From Halomonas meridiana (GTDB lineage Bacteria; Pseudomonadota; Gammaproteobacteria; Pseudomonadales; Halomonadaceae), in assembly GCF_009846525.1 (NCBI RefSeq), contig NZ_CP024621.1, positions 3,596,001 to 3,660,000 of the forward strand: a stretch of 64,000 bases of DNA, written 5' to 3'. Shown here piece by piece: positions 17,339 to 25,138 of this stretch (positions within the stretch are counted from its first letter, which is position 1; every line of letters starts with the position of its first letter). The notes below the pieces were generated by a model, which ran no database searches, was not told the origin of the DNA, and saw only the letters and a list, made by a program, of their open reading frames with translations. The position numbers and the translations under genes were made by a program.

Positions 17339-18085
17339 GTGCGACACCTATTACGTTCTCTAGTTTTCAGCGGTATGGCATTGTGGGCCACAGGGGCCGT
17401 GGCCTATCCGTTCTATGCCCCACCACCGCCTAAAGAGGACACGCCCGTGTTCAGCGGCGACGCGGAGCTGGGCTTTACCCACCTGTCAGGCAACACCGAT
17501 AGCCAAACCCTGATCGGCAAAACGCGCCTGACTTGGCTCACGGGGCAATTGACTCATTCGCTACGGGGAGAAGTGCGCAACGTCAGCAAGGAGGGTGAGA
17601 CCAGCGCGGAGCAGTACTTATTGGCCGGTCGGGAGCGCTATGACTTTAGCGGGCCACACTATCTCTTCGGCTTTGCCCGCTGGGAGAAGGACCGCTTTGC
17701 CGGTTACGACCAGCAGCTCTCGGTGATCGGTGGCTATGGGCGGCAGCTGCTGGAAAATAAGCAACATGCGCTCTCATTGGAAGCGGGGCCGGGTTATCGC
17801 AATGATCGCCTGCGAGACGAAGACAATCAGCAGCTGCCCGTGGCCTATACCGCTCTGGACTATCGCTACCGGTTTTCCGAGTACGCAGATATTTCCCAAG
17901 AGATGTCGGTGGAGTACACGGATGAAAATACCACTGCCCGCTCGCTGACGGCGTTGACTGCCCGGCTCAATGCCAAGCTGTCGCTGCGCCTCTCTTATGA
18001 AGTGAAGCACAACTCCCAACCTCCGGAAGACGCCACCGAGCGCACCGACACCACCACCAGCGCCTCGCTGCTGTATAGCTGGTAA
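17339..18085 (+). CDS. DUF481 family outer membrane protein
   Basis: A 248-aa predicted outer-membrane beta-barrel of the DUF481 family (often salt-induced). The GTG start at 17339 is chosen because AAGGAGGAG lies just upstream and it gives a signal peptide (LLRSLVFSGMALWATGAVAY). Barrel features include alternating aromatic strands such as GDAELGFTHLSGNTDSQTL, VIGGYGRQLL and AYTALDYRYRFSEY, and a terminal aromatic residue (LLYSW). It is transcribed divergently from the kinase gene. Function unknown. Confidence 0.88.
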   Translation: MRHLLRSLVFSGMALWATGAVAYPFYAPPPPKEDTPVFSGDAELGFTHLSGNTDSQTLIGKTRLTWLTGQLTHSLRGEVRNVSKEGETSAEQYLLAGRERYDFSGPHYLFGFARWEKDRFAGYDQQLSVIGGYGRQLLENKQHALSLEAGPGYRNDRLRDEDNQQLPVAYTALDYRYRFSEYADISQEMSVEYTDENTTARSLTALTARLNAKLSLRLSYEVKHNSQPPEDATERTDTTTSASLLYSW

Positions 18086-18097
18086 GCGCGGTGGACG

Positions 18098-18874
18098 CTA
18101 GCGGTGTTGCCCCCGGTGGGCCCACCCGGTCATGCGTTTTTCTAGCAGTGCGAACAGCTCGTACATCACCATGGCCATGGCGCTAATCACCAGTAACCCG
18201 GCGAATACCAAGCCCATGCGCATCTGCGAGCCTGCGCTCATCATCAGATAACCAATGCCTTGATTGGAGGCCACGGTTTCCGATACCACGGTGCCTACGA
18301 ACGCTAGGGTGATGGCAATTTTGAGCGAGGCAAAAAAGTACGGCAGCGAGCGAGGCAGGCCTACCTTGAGCAGCACATCGATACGCCGCGCACCCAACAC
18401 GCGCAGCACGTCCTCCATCTCGGGCTCCAGCGTCGCTAGCCCCGTGGCCACATTCACCACGATGGGAAAAAAGCAGATCAAAAACGCGGTGAGGATGGCG
18501 GGCACTGAGCCGATCCCAAACCAGACCACCAGAATGGGCACAAAAGCGACTTTCGGGATGGCGTTAAACCCCACTAATAGCGGGTAGCAGGCGTTATAGA
18601 GAAAGCGCGACGAGCCGACGATAAAGCCCAGTACCAGCCCCACCACGACGCCCAAGCCAAAACCGATCAGCGTGGTCCAAAACGTTTGCCAGGAGTGCAT
18701 GGCAATCGGCCCTGAATACGTCACCAGCGCCTGTAGGGTGTCTAACGCGCTTGGGAAGATAAAGCTGGGTACGTTGAAGAGCCTCACCGAGGCTTCCCAC
18801 ACGACCACCAGGACAGCCACGGCGATCCAGGGCGCTAGCCGTTCAATCAGCTTGCTGTTATGGGTCATATTCAT
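18098..18874 (-). CDS. ABC transporter permease (SsuC/TauC/ThiX type)
   Basis: Inner-membrane permease, 258 aa with about six membrane segments. The EAA loop reads VLRVLGARRIDVLLKVGLPRSLPYF, typical of the nitrate/sulfonate/pyrimidine-precursor family. It begins 5 bp after the ATPase stop and ends convergently with the DUF481 gene. It forms the channel of the three-gene importer 20717-18098. Confidence 0.92.
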   Translation of the reverse strand: MNMTHNSKLIERLAPWIAVAVLVVVWEASVRLFNVPSFIFPSALDTLQALVTYSGPIAMHSWQTFWTTLIGFGLGVVVGLVLGFIVGSSRFLYNACYPLLVGFNAIPKVAFVPILVVWFGIGSVPAILTAFLICFFPIVVNVATGLATLEPEMEDVLRVLGARRIDVLLKVGLPRSLPYFFASLKIAITLAFVGTVVSETVASNQGIGYLMMSAGSQMRMGLVFAGLLVISAMAMVMYELFALLEKRMTGWAHRGQHR

Positions 18875-18879
18875 GTCCG

Positions 18880-19662
18880 TTAAGTACTGCGCACTTCGCC
18901 AATCTGGGCGCGTAGTTCCTGCACCAGATCGATAAAAGGCTTTTCGTAGGTGGTTTCCAGCGCCCGAGGCCGGGGCAGCTCAATGGTGCGGCGCTCGATC
19001 ACGCGACCAGGGCGGCGGCTCATCACGTAGACCGTATCGGCCAGGAACGCGGCTTCACGCAGGTCGTGGGTTACCAGCACCACGGTAAACCGCTGGGCTT
19101 CCCATAAATCCCGCAGCACGCACCAAAGCTCTTCGCGGGTGAAGGCATCCAGCGCGCCAAAGGGCTCATCCAACATTAGCAGGCGCGGCCGATGAATCAG
19201 TGCGCGGCAAATCGAGGCCCGCTGCTGCATACCACCCGAGAGCTGCCAGGGGTATTTATCTTCGTGCTCGGCCAAGCCCACCGTGGCAAGCAAATCCCGC
19301 GCCCAGCCCACAAACTCCTCCCGGCGCTGGCGGAACTGCTTTCGGTAGGGCTCGACGATTTCCAGCGGCAGCAGCACGTTATCCAGGGTGGTGCGCCAGG
19401 GCAGCAGGTTGGCGTTCTGAAACGCCATACCGGAGATTTTTAGCGGTCCGGTCACAGGTGCATCATCCACGCGCACGCTGCCCTGGGTCGGCGCGTGCAG
19501 CCCAGTGCACAGCTTCATAAAGGTGGATTTACCGCACCCGGAAGGCCCCACGAAGGCGACAAACTCGCCTTCGTGGATATCGAGATTAATATCCTCAATG
19601 GCATTGCCGGTGCCGTCGTAGGCCAGGCTTACGTCATCAAAGCGGACAAACGCTGCCGACAT
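18880..19662 (-). CDS. ABC transporter ATP-binding protein (SsuB/TauB/ThiZ type)
   Basis: ATPase subunit, 260 aa. Walker A GPSGCGKST, signature LSGGMQQRASICRAL, Walker B LLMLDEPFGALDA and H-loop LVTHDLREA are all intact. Its start overlaps the stop of the binding-protein gene (TAATG), indicating coupling. It belongs to the nitrate/taurine/THI5 ATPase group. Confidence 0.93.
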   Translation of the reverse strand: MSAAFVRFDDVSLAYDGTGNAIEDINLDIHEGEFVAFVGPSGCGKSTFMKLCTGLHAPTQGSVRVDDAPVTGPLKISGMAFQNANLLPWRTTLDNVLLPLEIVEPYRKQFRQRREEFVGWARDLLATVGLAEHEDKYPWQLSGGMQQRASICRALIHRPRLLMLDEPFGALDAFTREELWCVLRDLWEAQRFTVVLVTHDLREAAFLADTVYVMSRRPGRVIERRTIELPRPRALETTYEKPFIDLVQELRAQIGEVRST

Positions 19663-20717
19663 TACTCGGCCTCCGGCAGCAGCCTGCGCTCTTCTACCGG
19701 CGGTAGGTAGCGGGAATCAAACACTTGGTCGGGCGACGGCAGCGTGGGCAGTTCATAGGCATCCGCCACCAGTTGAATCGCCTGCATTAACCGCTCGTCA
19801 TCCACGCCGCCCACGCCAAACTCGCGGGCATCGGGGGTATCCACCACGCTCTCCAGCGCCAGCTTCAAACGGCGGGTTTCCATCTCCACATCAATCAAGC
19901 CATCGCGGTTTTTTACGTACTCGATGGCGGCTTCCGGGTCGTCCAGCGTCTCACCCAGTGCGCGGTTAAAGGCGCGTAAGAATCCCTGAACCGCTTCGGG
20001 ATTGGCTTCCGCGAAGGCTTCGCTAGCCAAAATCGCGTTGCCGTAGAGCGGCACGCCATAATCCGGGAACGGCATGATGGTCAGGTCATCTTCACTCATC
20101 CCGCGCTCTTCTAGGTTTAGCAGGCTGGTGAAGTAGAACCCGGTGATGGCATCCACGTCGCCACGGGTCAGCAGCGTCTCACGCAGCGTAGGGTCGACGT
20201 TCTGCCACTCCACCGCATCGGCTTCCAGGCCGTTGGCCGCGGCGAAGATGCCCCAAGCGCGATAGCCGGTATCGAAGGCCGGGGCGGCAATGGTTTTACC
20301 TGCTAGGTCAGCGGGGCTTTCGATCCCGCTCTCTTTACGGGCAAATACCGCCGCAGGCGTACCGTCATAGACGATATAAACGCCCTGAATACCGGGGCCT
20401 TCGGGGTTTTCCGCCAGGAATTCGACCAGCGCGTTCATGTCGCCAAAGCCCATCTCATACGCCCCGGAGGCGACCCGGTTCACCGCCCCCGCCGAGCCAC
20501 TGCCGGAATCAATCTGCACATCCAAGCCCTCTTCAGCGAAGTAGCCTTTCTCAGCCGCCATCAAGAAGGGGGCGGCGGGGCCTTCGAAACGCCAGTCGAG
20601 CTGGAAACGGATGGGCGTCATGTCTGCCAGTGCGCTCATCGGCAGTAGCGACAGTGCCGCGCCGCCGAGCACGCTAGAGAGAAAAGTGGGTGTGGCAAAG
20701 CCGGGGCGTTGTGTCAT
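19662..20717 (-). CDS. NMT1/THI5-like ABC transporter substrate-binding protein
   Basis: Periplasmic binding protein, 351 aa from the ATG at 20717 (AAGGTG upstream). A signal peptide spans MTQRPGFATPTFLSSVLG to about SALAD. The mature part opens TPIRFQLDWRFEGPAAPFLM and has AAEKGYFAEEGLDVQIDSGSGS, hallmarks of the NMT1/THI5 group. Later segments include DLAGKTIAAPAFDTGYRAWG and GDVDAITGFYFTS. Members bind pyrimidine precursors, nucleobases, taurine or related nitrogen compounds; sequence alone does not decide. A sigma-54 promoter, an NtrC-like site and a GntR-like operator upstream argue for a nitrogen source. No TPP riboswitch was seen. Confidence 0.88.
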   Translation of the reverse strand: MTQRPGFATPTFLSSVLGGAALSLLPMSALADMTPIRFQLDWRFEGPAAPFLMAAEKGYFAEEGLDVQIDSGSGSAGAVNRVASGAYEMGFGDMNALVEFLAENPEGPGIQGVYIVYDGTPAAVFARKESGIESPADLAGKTIAAPAFDTGYRAWGIFAAANGLEADAVEWQNVDPTLRETLLTRGDVDAITGFYFTSLLNLEERGMSEDDLTIMPFPDYGVPLYGNAILASEAFAEANPEAVQGFLRAFNRALGETLDDPEAAIEYVKNRDGLIDVEMETRRLKLALESVVDTPDAREFGVGGVDDERLMQAIQLVADAYELPTLPSPDQVFDSRYLPPVEERRLLPEAE

Positions 20718-20730
20718 AGCGTAAGGCACC

Positions 20731-20740
20731 TTGTATACAA
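20731..20740. promoter_or_regulatory. GntR-type operator-like palindrome
   Basis: A perfect 10-bp palindrome, TTGTATACAA, lies 14 bp upstream of the ATG at 20717 and just downstream of the predicted transcription start. The form resembles operators of FCD-type GntR regulators. Placement would suit repression. No GntR gene lies in the window, so the regulator is unknown. Confidence 0.45.
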
Positions 20741-20756
20741 TGATTGCCCTGGCCGT

Positions 20757-20772
20757 TGCAGCAATGTTGCCA
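20757..20772 (-). promoter_or_regulatory. Probable sigma-54 promoter of the THI5-like ABC operon
   Basis: The minus strand reads TGGCAACATTGCTGCA; GG and GC are exactly 10 nt apart. The -24 element matches TGGCA and the -12 element CTGCA differs from TTGCA by one base. The predicted start is near 20746, 29 nt before the start codon. It is weaker than the ure, urt and aap promoters in this window. Confidence 0.6.
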
Positions 20773-20838
20773 TTTTTTGTTTTTTACAATTTATTCATGA
20801 CGTTATACGCCTTCCATTAGCAGATAACACGCATCAAA

Positions 20839-20853
20839 CGTCCAACATGGTGC
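20839..20853. promoter_or_regulatory. NtrC-like binding site
   Basis: CGTCCAACATGGTGC matches GCACCAACATGGTGC, the form I recall for an enterobacterial glnA NtrC site, at 13 of 15 positions. It lies about 100 bp upstream of the predicted start of the ABC operon. A further GCACC half site lies at 20870-20874. Confidence 0.5.
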
Positions 20854-20900
20854 GATCAATCCGCAGCGTGCACCATTTTCAAACATTTCTCACCAGATCG

Positions 20901-20930
20901 TTAGACTTTGGTCTAATCCGACGGTATACT
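20901..20930 (+). promoter_or_regulatory. Sigma-70-like promoter overlapped by a dyad
   Basis: A -10 element TATACT at 20925-20930 has a -35-like TTAGAC at 20901-20906, 18 bp away. The -35 lies inside a perfect inverted repeat TTAGAC-N4-GTCTAA (20901-20916), suggesting a regulator site. The predicted start, near 20937, is only about 14 nt before a strong terminator. Confidence 0.55.
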
Positions 20931-20936
20931 GTGTTC

Positions 20937-20979
20937 AGTTTCCTGTCCTCGCGCCATTCATTGAATGGCGCTTTTTTTT
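20937..20979 (+). ncRNA. Possible very short RNA or attenuated leader
   Basis: From the predicted start near 20937 to the end of the T run at 20979, transcription would yield about 43 nt ending in a strong terminator. No open reading frame fits. It could be a small RNA, or an attenuated leader of the BCCT gene that begins 134 bp further on. This is inferred only from promoter and terminator positions. Confidence 0.35.
20951..20979 (+). terminator. Rho-independent terminator upstream of the BCCT gene
   Basis: The stem GCGCCATT / AATGGCGC with a 5-nt loop (20951-20971) is followed by eight T (20972-20979). No protein-coding gene lies upstream on this strand, since the neighbour at 20717 runs leftward. 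Confidence 0.9.
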
Positions 20980-21112
20980 GTTCTGAAAACGGGCCTGGAC
21001 GACTAGCGTCTCGCTTAGCGCTCTTGCGCCGTTAAGTCGGCTCACGCTTTGGTTTGTTAAGCTAACGTATTCCCCGCTCTTTCCTGCCAACTCCCATTCA
21101 TAGGTGTTCGAC

Positions 21113-22666
21113 ATGAACCAACCTCCCCAACATGCCGAGGGACCCTCGCGGTTTTCCCTCGGTGATCCTATTGTGCTGGTGCTCAGCATCGGCTTCATCG
21201 TGGCGTTCCTCGGGCTCTCGTTTTACGACATCGACCGGGTCGCCAGCTCTATCAGCGCAGGCTTTGCCTGGACGGCGCTGGTGCTGGGCAGCTATTTTCA
21301 GCTGCTGCTTCTACTGACGTTTTTCATTGCGATTGGCGTGGCGTTAACGCCGGCAGCGAAAGCCAAAATCGGCAATCTCGATGCACCAGAAATGAGCACC
21401 TTTAAGTGGCTCTCGATCATTCTGTGTACGCTGTTAGCCGGTGGCGGGGTGTTTTTTGCCGCGGGCGAGCCGGTGTACCACTTCGTGGTCACCCCACCCG
21501 CCTTTGATACCGAGGCGGGCACCGCTGAAGCGGTCTCCGGCGCGCTGGCGCAGTCGTTCATGCACTGGGGCTTTATGGCTTGGGCAGTGCTGGGATCGCT
21601 CACCGCCGTGGTGCTGGCCCACGCCCACTACGTGAAAGGCCAACCGCTGCAGCCGCGCACGCTGCTCTACCCGATTTTTGGGGAACGCCTGATGCGTGGC
21701 CCGCTGGGCAGCTTAGTGGATGCCTGCTGTGTGATTGCCTTAGTGGCGGGCACGGTAGGCCCTATCGGCTTTTTGGCCACGCAGGTGAGTTTTGGCCTGC
21801 ATGAGCTGTTTGGCCTGCCGGAAGGCTACACGGGCCAGCTCATCATCCTGGCCGTGTTAGGGGCCATCTATGTGCTCTCTTCCATGAGCGGGGTGCATAA
21901 AGGCATCCAACTGCTGAGCCGCTTCAACGTGCTGCTGGCCTTAGCCATTGGCGCCATCATTGTGGTGTTTGGCCCCACGCTGTTTTTGGTGAACACCTAC
22001 GTTTCCAGCATGGGCGCGTATGTCAGCGAGTTTTTCACCATGGCCACCATGACCGCAGAAACCGCCCCAGCGTGGTGGATGCAGTGGTGGACGGTGTTCT
22101 TCTTCGCTTGGTTTATCGGCTATGCACCGCTGATGGCGATTTTCGTGGCGCGCATTTCACGGGGCCGCAGCATTCGTGAAATGATTCTGGCGGTGGCCGT
22201 ACTCGCTCCGATTGCCACCACCGTGTGGTTTACGCTACTGGGCGGTTCCGGCATTTACTACCAGTTGACGGGTGTGATCGATCTGACCGAAGCGCTCAAT
22301 AACTTCCAGTTCGACGTCGCGACCCTCACGGTGGCGCAAGCGCTGCCCGGTGGCACCTGGATGGCGCTGGCGATTCTGCTGCTCACCACGATTTTCGTGG
22401 CCACCACCGGCGACTCCATGAGCTACGCGATCGCCGTCGTCGGCGCAGGCCATGATGACCCCAGCCCTTACATGCGCGCTTTCTGGGGAATCGCCATGGC
22501 ACTGATGGCAGCCGTGCTGTTGTACATGGGCGCAGGCCAAATTAGCGCGCTGCAGCAGTTCATCGTAATCACCGCGATCCCGGTGTCGCTGATTCTGCTG
22601 CCTTCACTATGGAACGGCCCACAGGCGGCCTACGCCATGGCGCGGGAACAGGGCATCATCGACTAA
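21113..22666 (+). CDS. BCCT family transporter
   Basis: Secondary transporter of the betaine/carnitine/choline family, 517 aa with about 12 membrane segments. The start at 21113 (MNQPPQHAEGPSRFSLGDPI) has AGGTG 7 nt upstream. The family region is WWMQWWTVFFFAWFIGYAP followed by LMAIFVARISRGRSIREMI, and the earlier MHWGFMAWAVLG also fits. BCCT carriers import quaternary ammonium osmolytes with Na+ or H+; several are usual in halophiles. Exact substrate is not evident and no catabolic gene is adjacent. Expression may pass through the promoter/terminator element at 20901-20979. Confidence 0.92.
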   Translation: MNQPPQHAEGPSRFSLGDPIVLVLSIGFIVAFLGLSFYDIDRVASSISAGFAWTALVLGSYFQLLLLLTFFIAIGVALTPAAKAKIGNLDAPEMSTFKWLSIILCTLLAGGGVFFAAGEPVYHFVVTPPAFDTEAGTAEAVSGALAQSFMHWGFMAWAVLGSLTAVVLAHAHYVKGQPLQPRTLLYPIFGERLMRGPLGSLVDACCVIALVAGTVGPIGFLATQVSFGLHELFGLPEGYTGQLIILAVLGAIYVLSSMSGVHKGIQLLSRFNVLLALAIGAIIVVFGPTLFLVNTYVSSMGAYVSEFFTMATMTAETAPAWWMQWWTVFFFAWFIGYAPLMAIFVARISRGRSIREMILAVAVLAPIATTVWFTLLGGSGIYYQLTGVIDLTEALNNFQFDVATLTVAQALPGGTWMALAILLLTTIFVATTGDSMSYAIAVVGAGHDDPSPYMRAFWGIAMALMAAVLLYMGAGQISALQQFIVITAIPVSLILLPSLWNGPQAAYAMAREQGIID

Positions 22667-22686
22667 CAGTGATGGGCGACGTCTAA

Positions 22687-23508
22687 CTACAGCCCTTCCA
22701 GCAGCCTCAGAATCGTCTGCGGCTGCTGGTTCACCCGGGTCAGCATCGCGATACCCACCTGCTGAAGCAGCTGTGCGCGGATGAAGTTCGAGACTTCCTG
22801 TGCGTAGTCGGCGTCTTGAATACGCGACTGGGCTGCGGAGGTATTGATGATATTGGTGTTGAGCCCGTCGATGACGCTCTCGAAGCGGTTCTGTACCGCG
22901 CCTAAATAGCTGCGCTGGCGGTCCACCTGCTTCATGGCCTCATCCACGACATCCATCGGATTGGGCGTGGCCGAGTCGTCGTCCAGCACGCTGAAGGTAT
23001 CCAACCCCAGTGCCTGACGCCCCATCGCCGAAAAGCGCACGCCAATCACATCCCCGGCGTTGGCCCCTACCTGAATATTGAGCGTTTTATCGCTCTCGAT
23101 CAGCCGAATGCCGTTAAAGTTGCTCTGCTCGGCAATGCGATCGATCTCTTCCAACCGTTGGTCGATTTCTAACTGGATAGACGCCCGATCCGCTGATGAA
23201 TTGGTGCCGTTGAGCGCCTGCACGCTGAGTTCGCGGATGCGCTGCAGGCTATCGTTGATCAGGTCCAACGCGCCTTCGGCGGTTTGCACCATCGAAATGC
23301 CGTCGTTGGTATTGCGAATCGCCTGGTTCATACCGCGAAGTTGTGCGCCCATGCGATTGGCAATCGCCTGACCTGCCGGGTCATCCTTGGCGCTATTAAT
23401 ACGCAGCCCCGACGACAGACGCTCCATGGAGGTCTGCATCGCCTGCTGGCTACTGCGTAGATGGTTCATCACCAGTAGCGACGTGATATTAGTCGCAAGG
23501 CTGATCAC
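22687..23508 (-). CDS. Short flagellin
   Basis: A 273-aa flagellin from a GTG start at 23508 (GAGGT upstream), beginning ISLATNITSLLVMNHLRSSQ. The conserved N-terminal D0/D1 helices include LSSGLRINSAKDDPAGQAIA and the C-terminus ends VGIAMLTRVNQQPQTILRLL. The variable D2/D3 region is almost absent, so it is a minimal flagellin. It stands alone: no flagellar export, cap or chaperone gene is in the window. It overlaps nothing and lies downstream of folK on the same strand. It may be a secondary filament protein. Confidence 0.9.
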   Translation of the reverse strand: MISLATNITSLLVMNHLRSSQQAMQTSMERLSSGLRINSAKDDPAGQAIANRMGAQLRGMNQAIRNTNDGISMVQTAEGALDLINDSLQRIRELSVQALNGTNSSADRASIQLEIDQRLEEIDRIAEQSNFNGIRLIESDKTLNIQVGANAGDVIGVRFSAMGRQALGLDTFSVLDDDSATPNPMDVVDEAMKQVDRQRSYLGAVQNRFESVIDGLNTNIINTSAAQSRIQDADYAQEVSNFIRAQLLQQVGIAMLTRVNQQPQTILRLLEGL

Positions 23509-23617
23509 GGGAGTGACCTCGAAATGAGCGCGACATGCGTGGTTAGCATCATTATCGACCGATAACCACGAAACGTGAGGCCTATACCTCAATAATATCG
23601 CGCATGCGCGTACAGAG

Positions 23618-24064
23618 TTACGAAGCCGGGCCTGCGCTGAGCGAGCGCCCGCTGGCCGCCAGCACGTCATCGACTGGACCACGCACGTAATCATGCTGGA
23701 AGTAGCCGTCGTCCACGACGTCGCCGTCCCAGGCCACGATATCCAAGTCCATGGTTCGCGGCCCGGATTTGATCGGCCCACGCACTCGCCCCAGGCGGTG
23801 CTCGACCTCTTTCAAATAGGCTTTGAAGGCATCACGCTCTAGCGTGGTGCGCACCACCAGCGCGGCATTGAGAAAATCGGGCTGCTGCTGAAAGCCGACC
23901 GGTGCCGTGCGGACGGCTTCGGAGCGAGCCACCAGTTCGCATTCACTGCTCAATATCTCTAGCGCCTGGGCGAAGTGGTGCTCTGGTTCAATATTGGACC
24001 CCACTGAAATCACGCACTCGTGGTACCGGGTGCTAGGTGTTGCATGTGACGACGTTGTTGGCAT
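23618..24064 (-). CDS. folK: 2-amino-4-hydroxy-6-hydroxymethyldihydropteridine pyrophosphokinase
   Basis: Folate-pathway kinase (HPPK) that pyrophosphorylates 6-hydroxymethyl-dihydropterin. It is 148 aa, slightly short for the family. SVGSNIEPEHHFAQAL, EAVRTAPVGFQQQPDFLNAA and GPRTMDLDIVAWDG correspond to the pterin- and ATP-binding motifs. The C-terminal third is shorter and diverged (DVLAASGRSLSAGPAS). It is transcribed divergently from a FolM-like reductase, suggesting a pterin mini-cluster; it may be a second FolK beside a folKP or panBC-linked copy elsewhere. Confidence 0.85.
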   Translation of the reverse strand: MPTTSSHATPSTRYHECVISVGSNIEPEHHFAQALEILSSECELVARSEAVRTAPVGFQQQPDFLNAALVVRTTLERDAFKAYLKEVEHRLGRVRGPIKSGPRTMDLDIVAWDGDVVDDGYFQHDYVRGPVDDVLAASGRSLSAGPAS

Positions 24065-24330
24065 AGCGACATCCCAGATAAAAGCCGATGATGGAGTAAC
24101 GAGACAAAGACGCTGACAAGATGCTTTCCAACAGCCGCGACGTTCACCGCGCCGTCATGGTTCGACGGGCTGATGTAAAGCGCTGATGCACAGTATCGAA
24201 CCGCGCTTCCACAGAGTAGACCGTTGGCCATTTTGTTCAAGCTCTGTACAAGTTATTGACAAACGCTGCGCTCACGCAGAAAGTCTGGGGTATCAACGCG
24301 CGTCATTCACAACACAGCGAGGGACTCGTC

Positions 24331-25083
24331 ATGCCGACACCTGCGGCACTTGTTACCGGCGGCGCCACACGCCTTGGCCGCCATTTTGCGGAAGCATTGG
24401 CCGACAAGGGCTTCGATATCGCCCTGCATGTCAACAGCTCCCGAGGGGAGGCCGAAGAAGTCGCCACGGTGATTCGTGGCAAAGGAAGGGAGTGCGAGAT
24501 ACTTCCCTGCAACTTTCTGAGCGACTCGCTGGAGACGCTGATTCAACAGGCGAAAACACGTTTCCCCTGCTTGAACGTGCTGCTAAATAGCGCCTCGGCC
24601 TACGAACCTGCCCCCATCGCACAGACCGAGCTGGCCATGCTGGAGACCCAGTTTCGGGTCAACATGTTCACCCCGCTGCTCCTCACACGCCATTTTGCCG
24701 ATGCGGTAGAGCACGGTCAGGTGATCAACATCATCGACAACAAAGTGGCCTACCACCAGTACCCGTATGCGGCGTACCTGCTTTCCAAGAAAAGTCTGGC
24801 CGACATGACCCGAATGGCCGCGCTGGAGTTTGCGCCACGCCTGCGAATCAACGGTATTGCGCCGGGTGTGGTGTTGCCGGCCTCACAACGCACGAGCGAC
24901 TACATTCAGTGGCGTATCGAGGGTATTCCTGTGGATCACCAGGGTGACCCGGCCCATCTTGTACAAGCTTTGCATTACTTGCTGGATAACGCTTTCGTCG
25001 CAGGGCAGATCCTCTTCGTGGATGGCGGCGAGTCGATCAACCTGGAAGGTCGTCACTCCGAGAACTACCCTGGCCAGCGCTGA
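24331..25083 (+). CDS. Short-chain dehydrogenase resembling FolM/pteridine reductase
   Basis: A 250-aa Rossmann-fold reductase from the ATG at 24331 (GAGGG upstream). The nucleotide motif is TGGATRLGRHFAEAL and the catalytic Tyr-x3-Lys is in AAYLLSKKSLADM; NSASAYEPAP and PGVVLPASQ also fit the FolM/PTR1 branch that reduces dihydrofolate or dihydromonapterin with NADPH. Its place opposite folK strengthens that reading. The precise pterin substrate is not proven by sequence. Confidence 0.82.
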   Translation: MPTPAALVTGGATRLGRHFAEALADKGFDIALHVNSSRGEAEEVATVIRGKGRECEILPCNFLSDSLETLIQQAKTRFPCLNVLLNSASAYEPAPIAQTELAMLETQFRVNMFTPLLLTRHFADAVEHGQVINIIDNKVAYHQYPYAAYLLSKKSLADMTRMAALEFAPRLRINGIAPGVVLPASQRTSDYIQWRIEGIPVDHQGDPAHLVQALHYLLDNAFVAGQILFVDGGESINLEGRHSENYPGQR

Positions 25084-25092
25084 CCCAACGCA

Positions 25093-25118
25093 ATGAGGCC
25101 GCCCGAAGGCGGCCTCAT
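25093..25118. terminator. Hairpin between convergent genes
   Basis: A perfect 11-bp stem (ATGAGGCCGCC / GGCGGCCTCAT) with a CGAA loop lies between the FolM-like gene and the MscS gene. T runs are weak on both sides, so termination efficiency is uncertain. Confidence 0.6.
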
Positions 25119-25138
25119 GCACGACACGATCTCAACGC

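Noticed and set aside
19662-20900. TPP riboswitch expected for a THI5-type transporter
   Set aside because: The leader before the ATG at 20717 is only about 29 nt if the predicted start is right, and I see no conserved thi-box sequences upstream.
22687-23781. Extended 364-codon frame for the flagellin
   Set aside because: The extra N-terminal 91 codons lack any flagellin character; the GTG at 23508 starts the conserved N-terminus and has a ribosome site.
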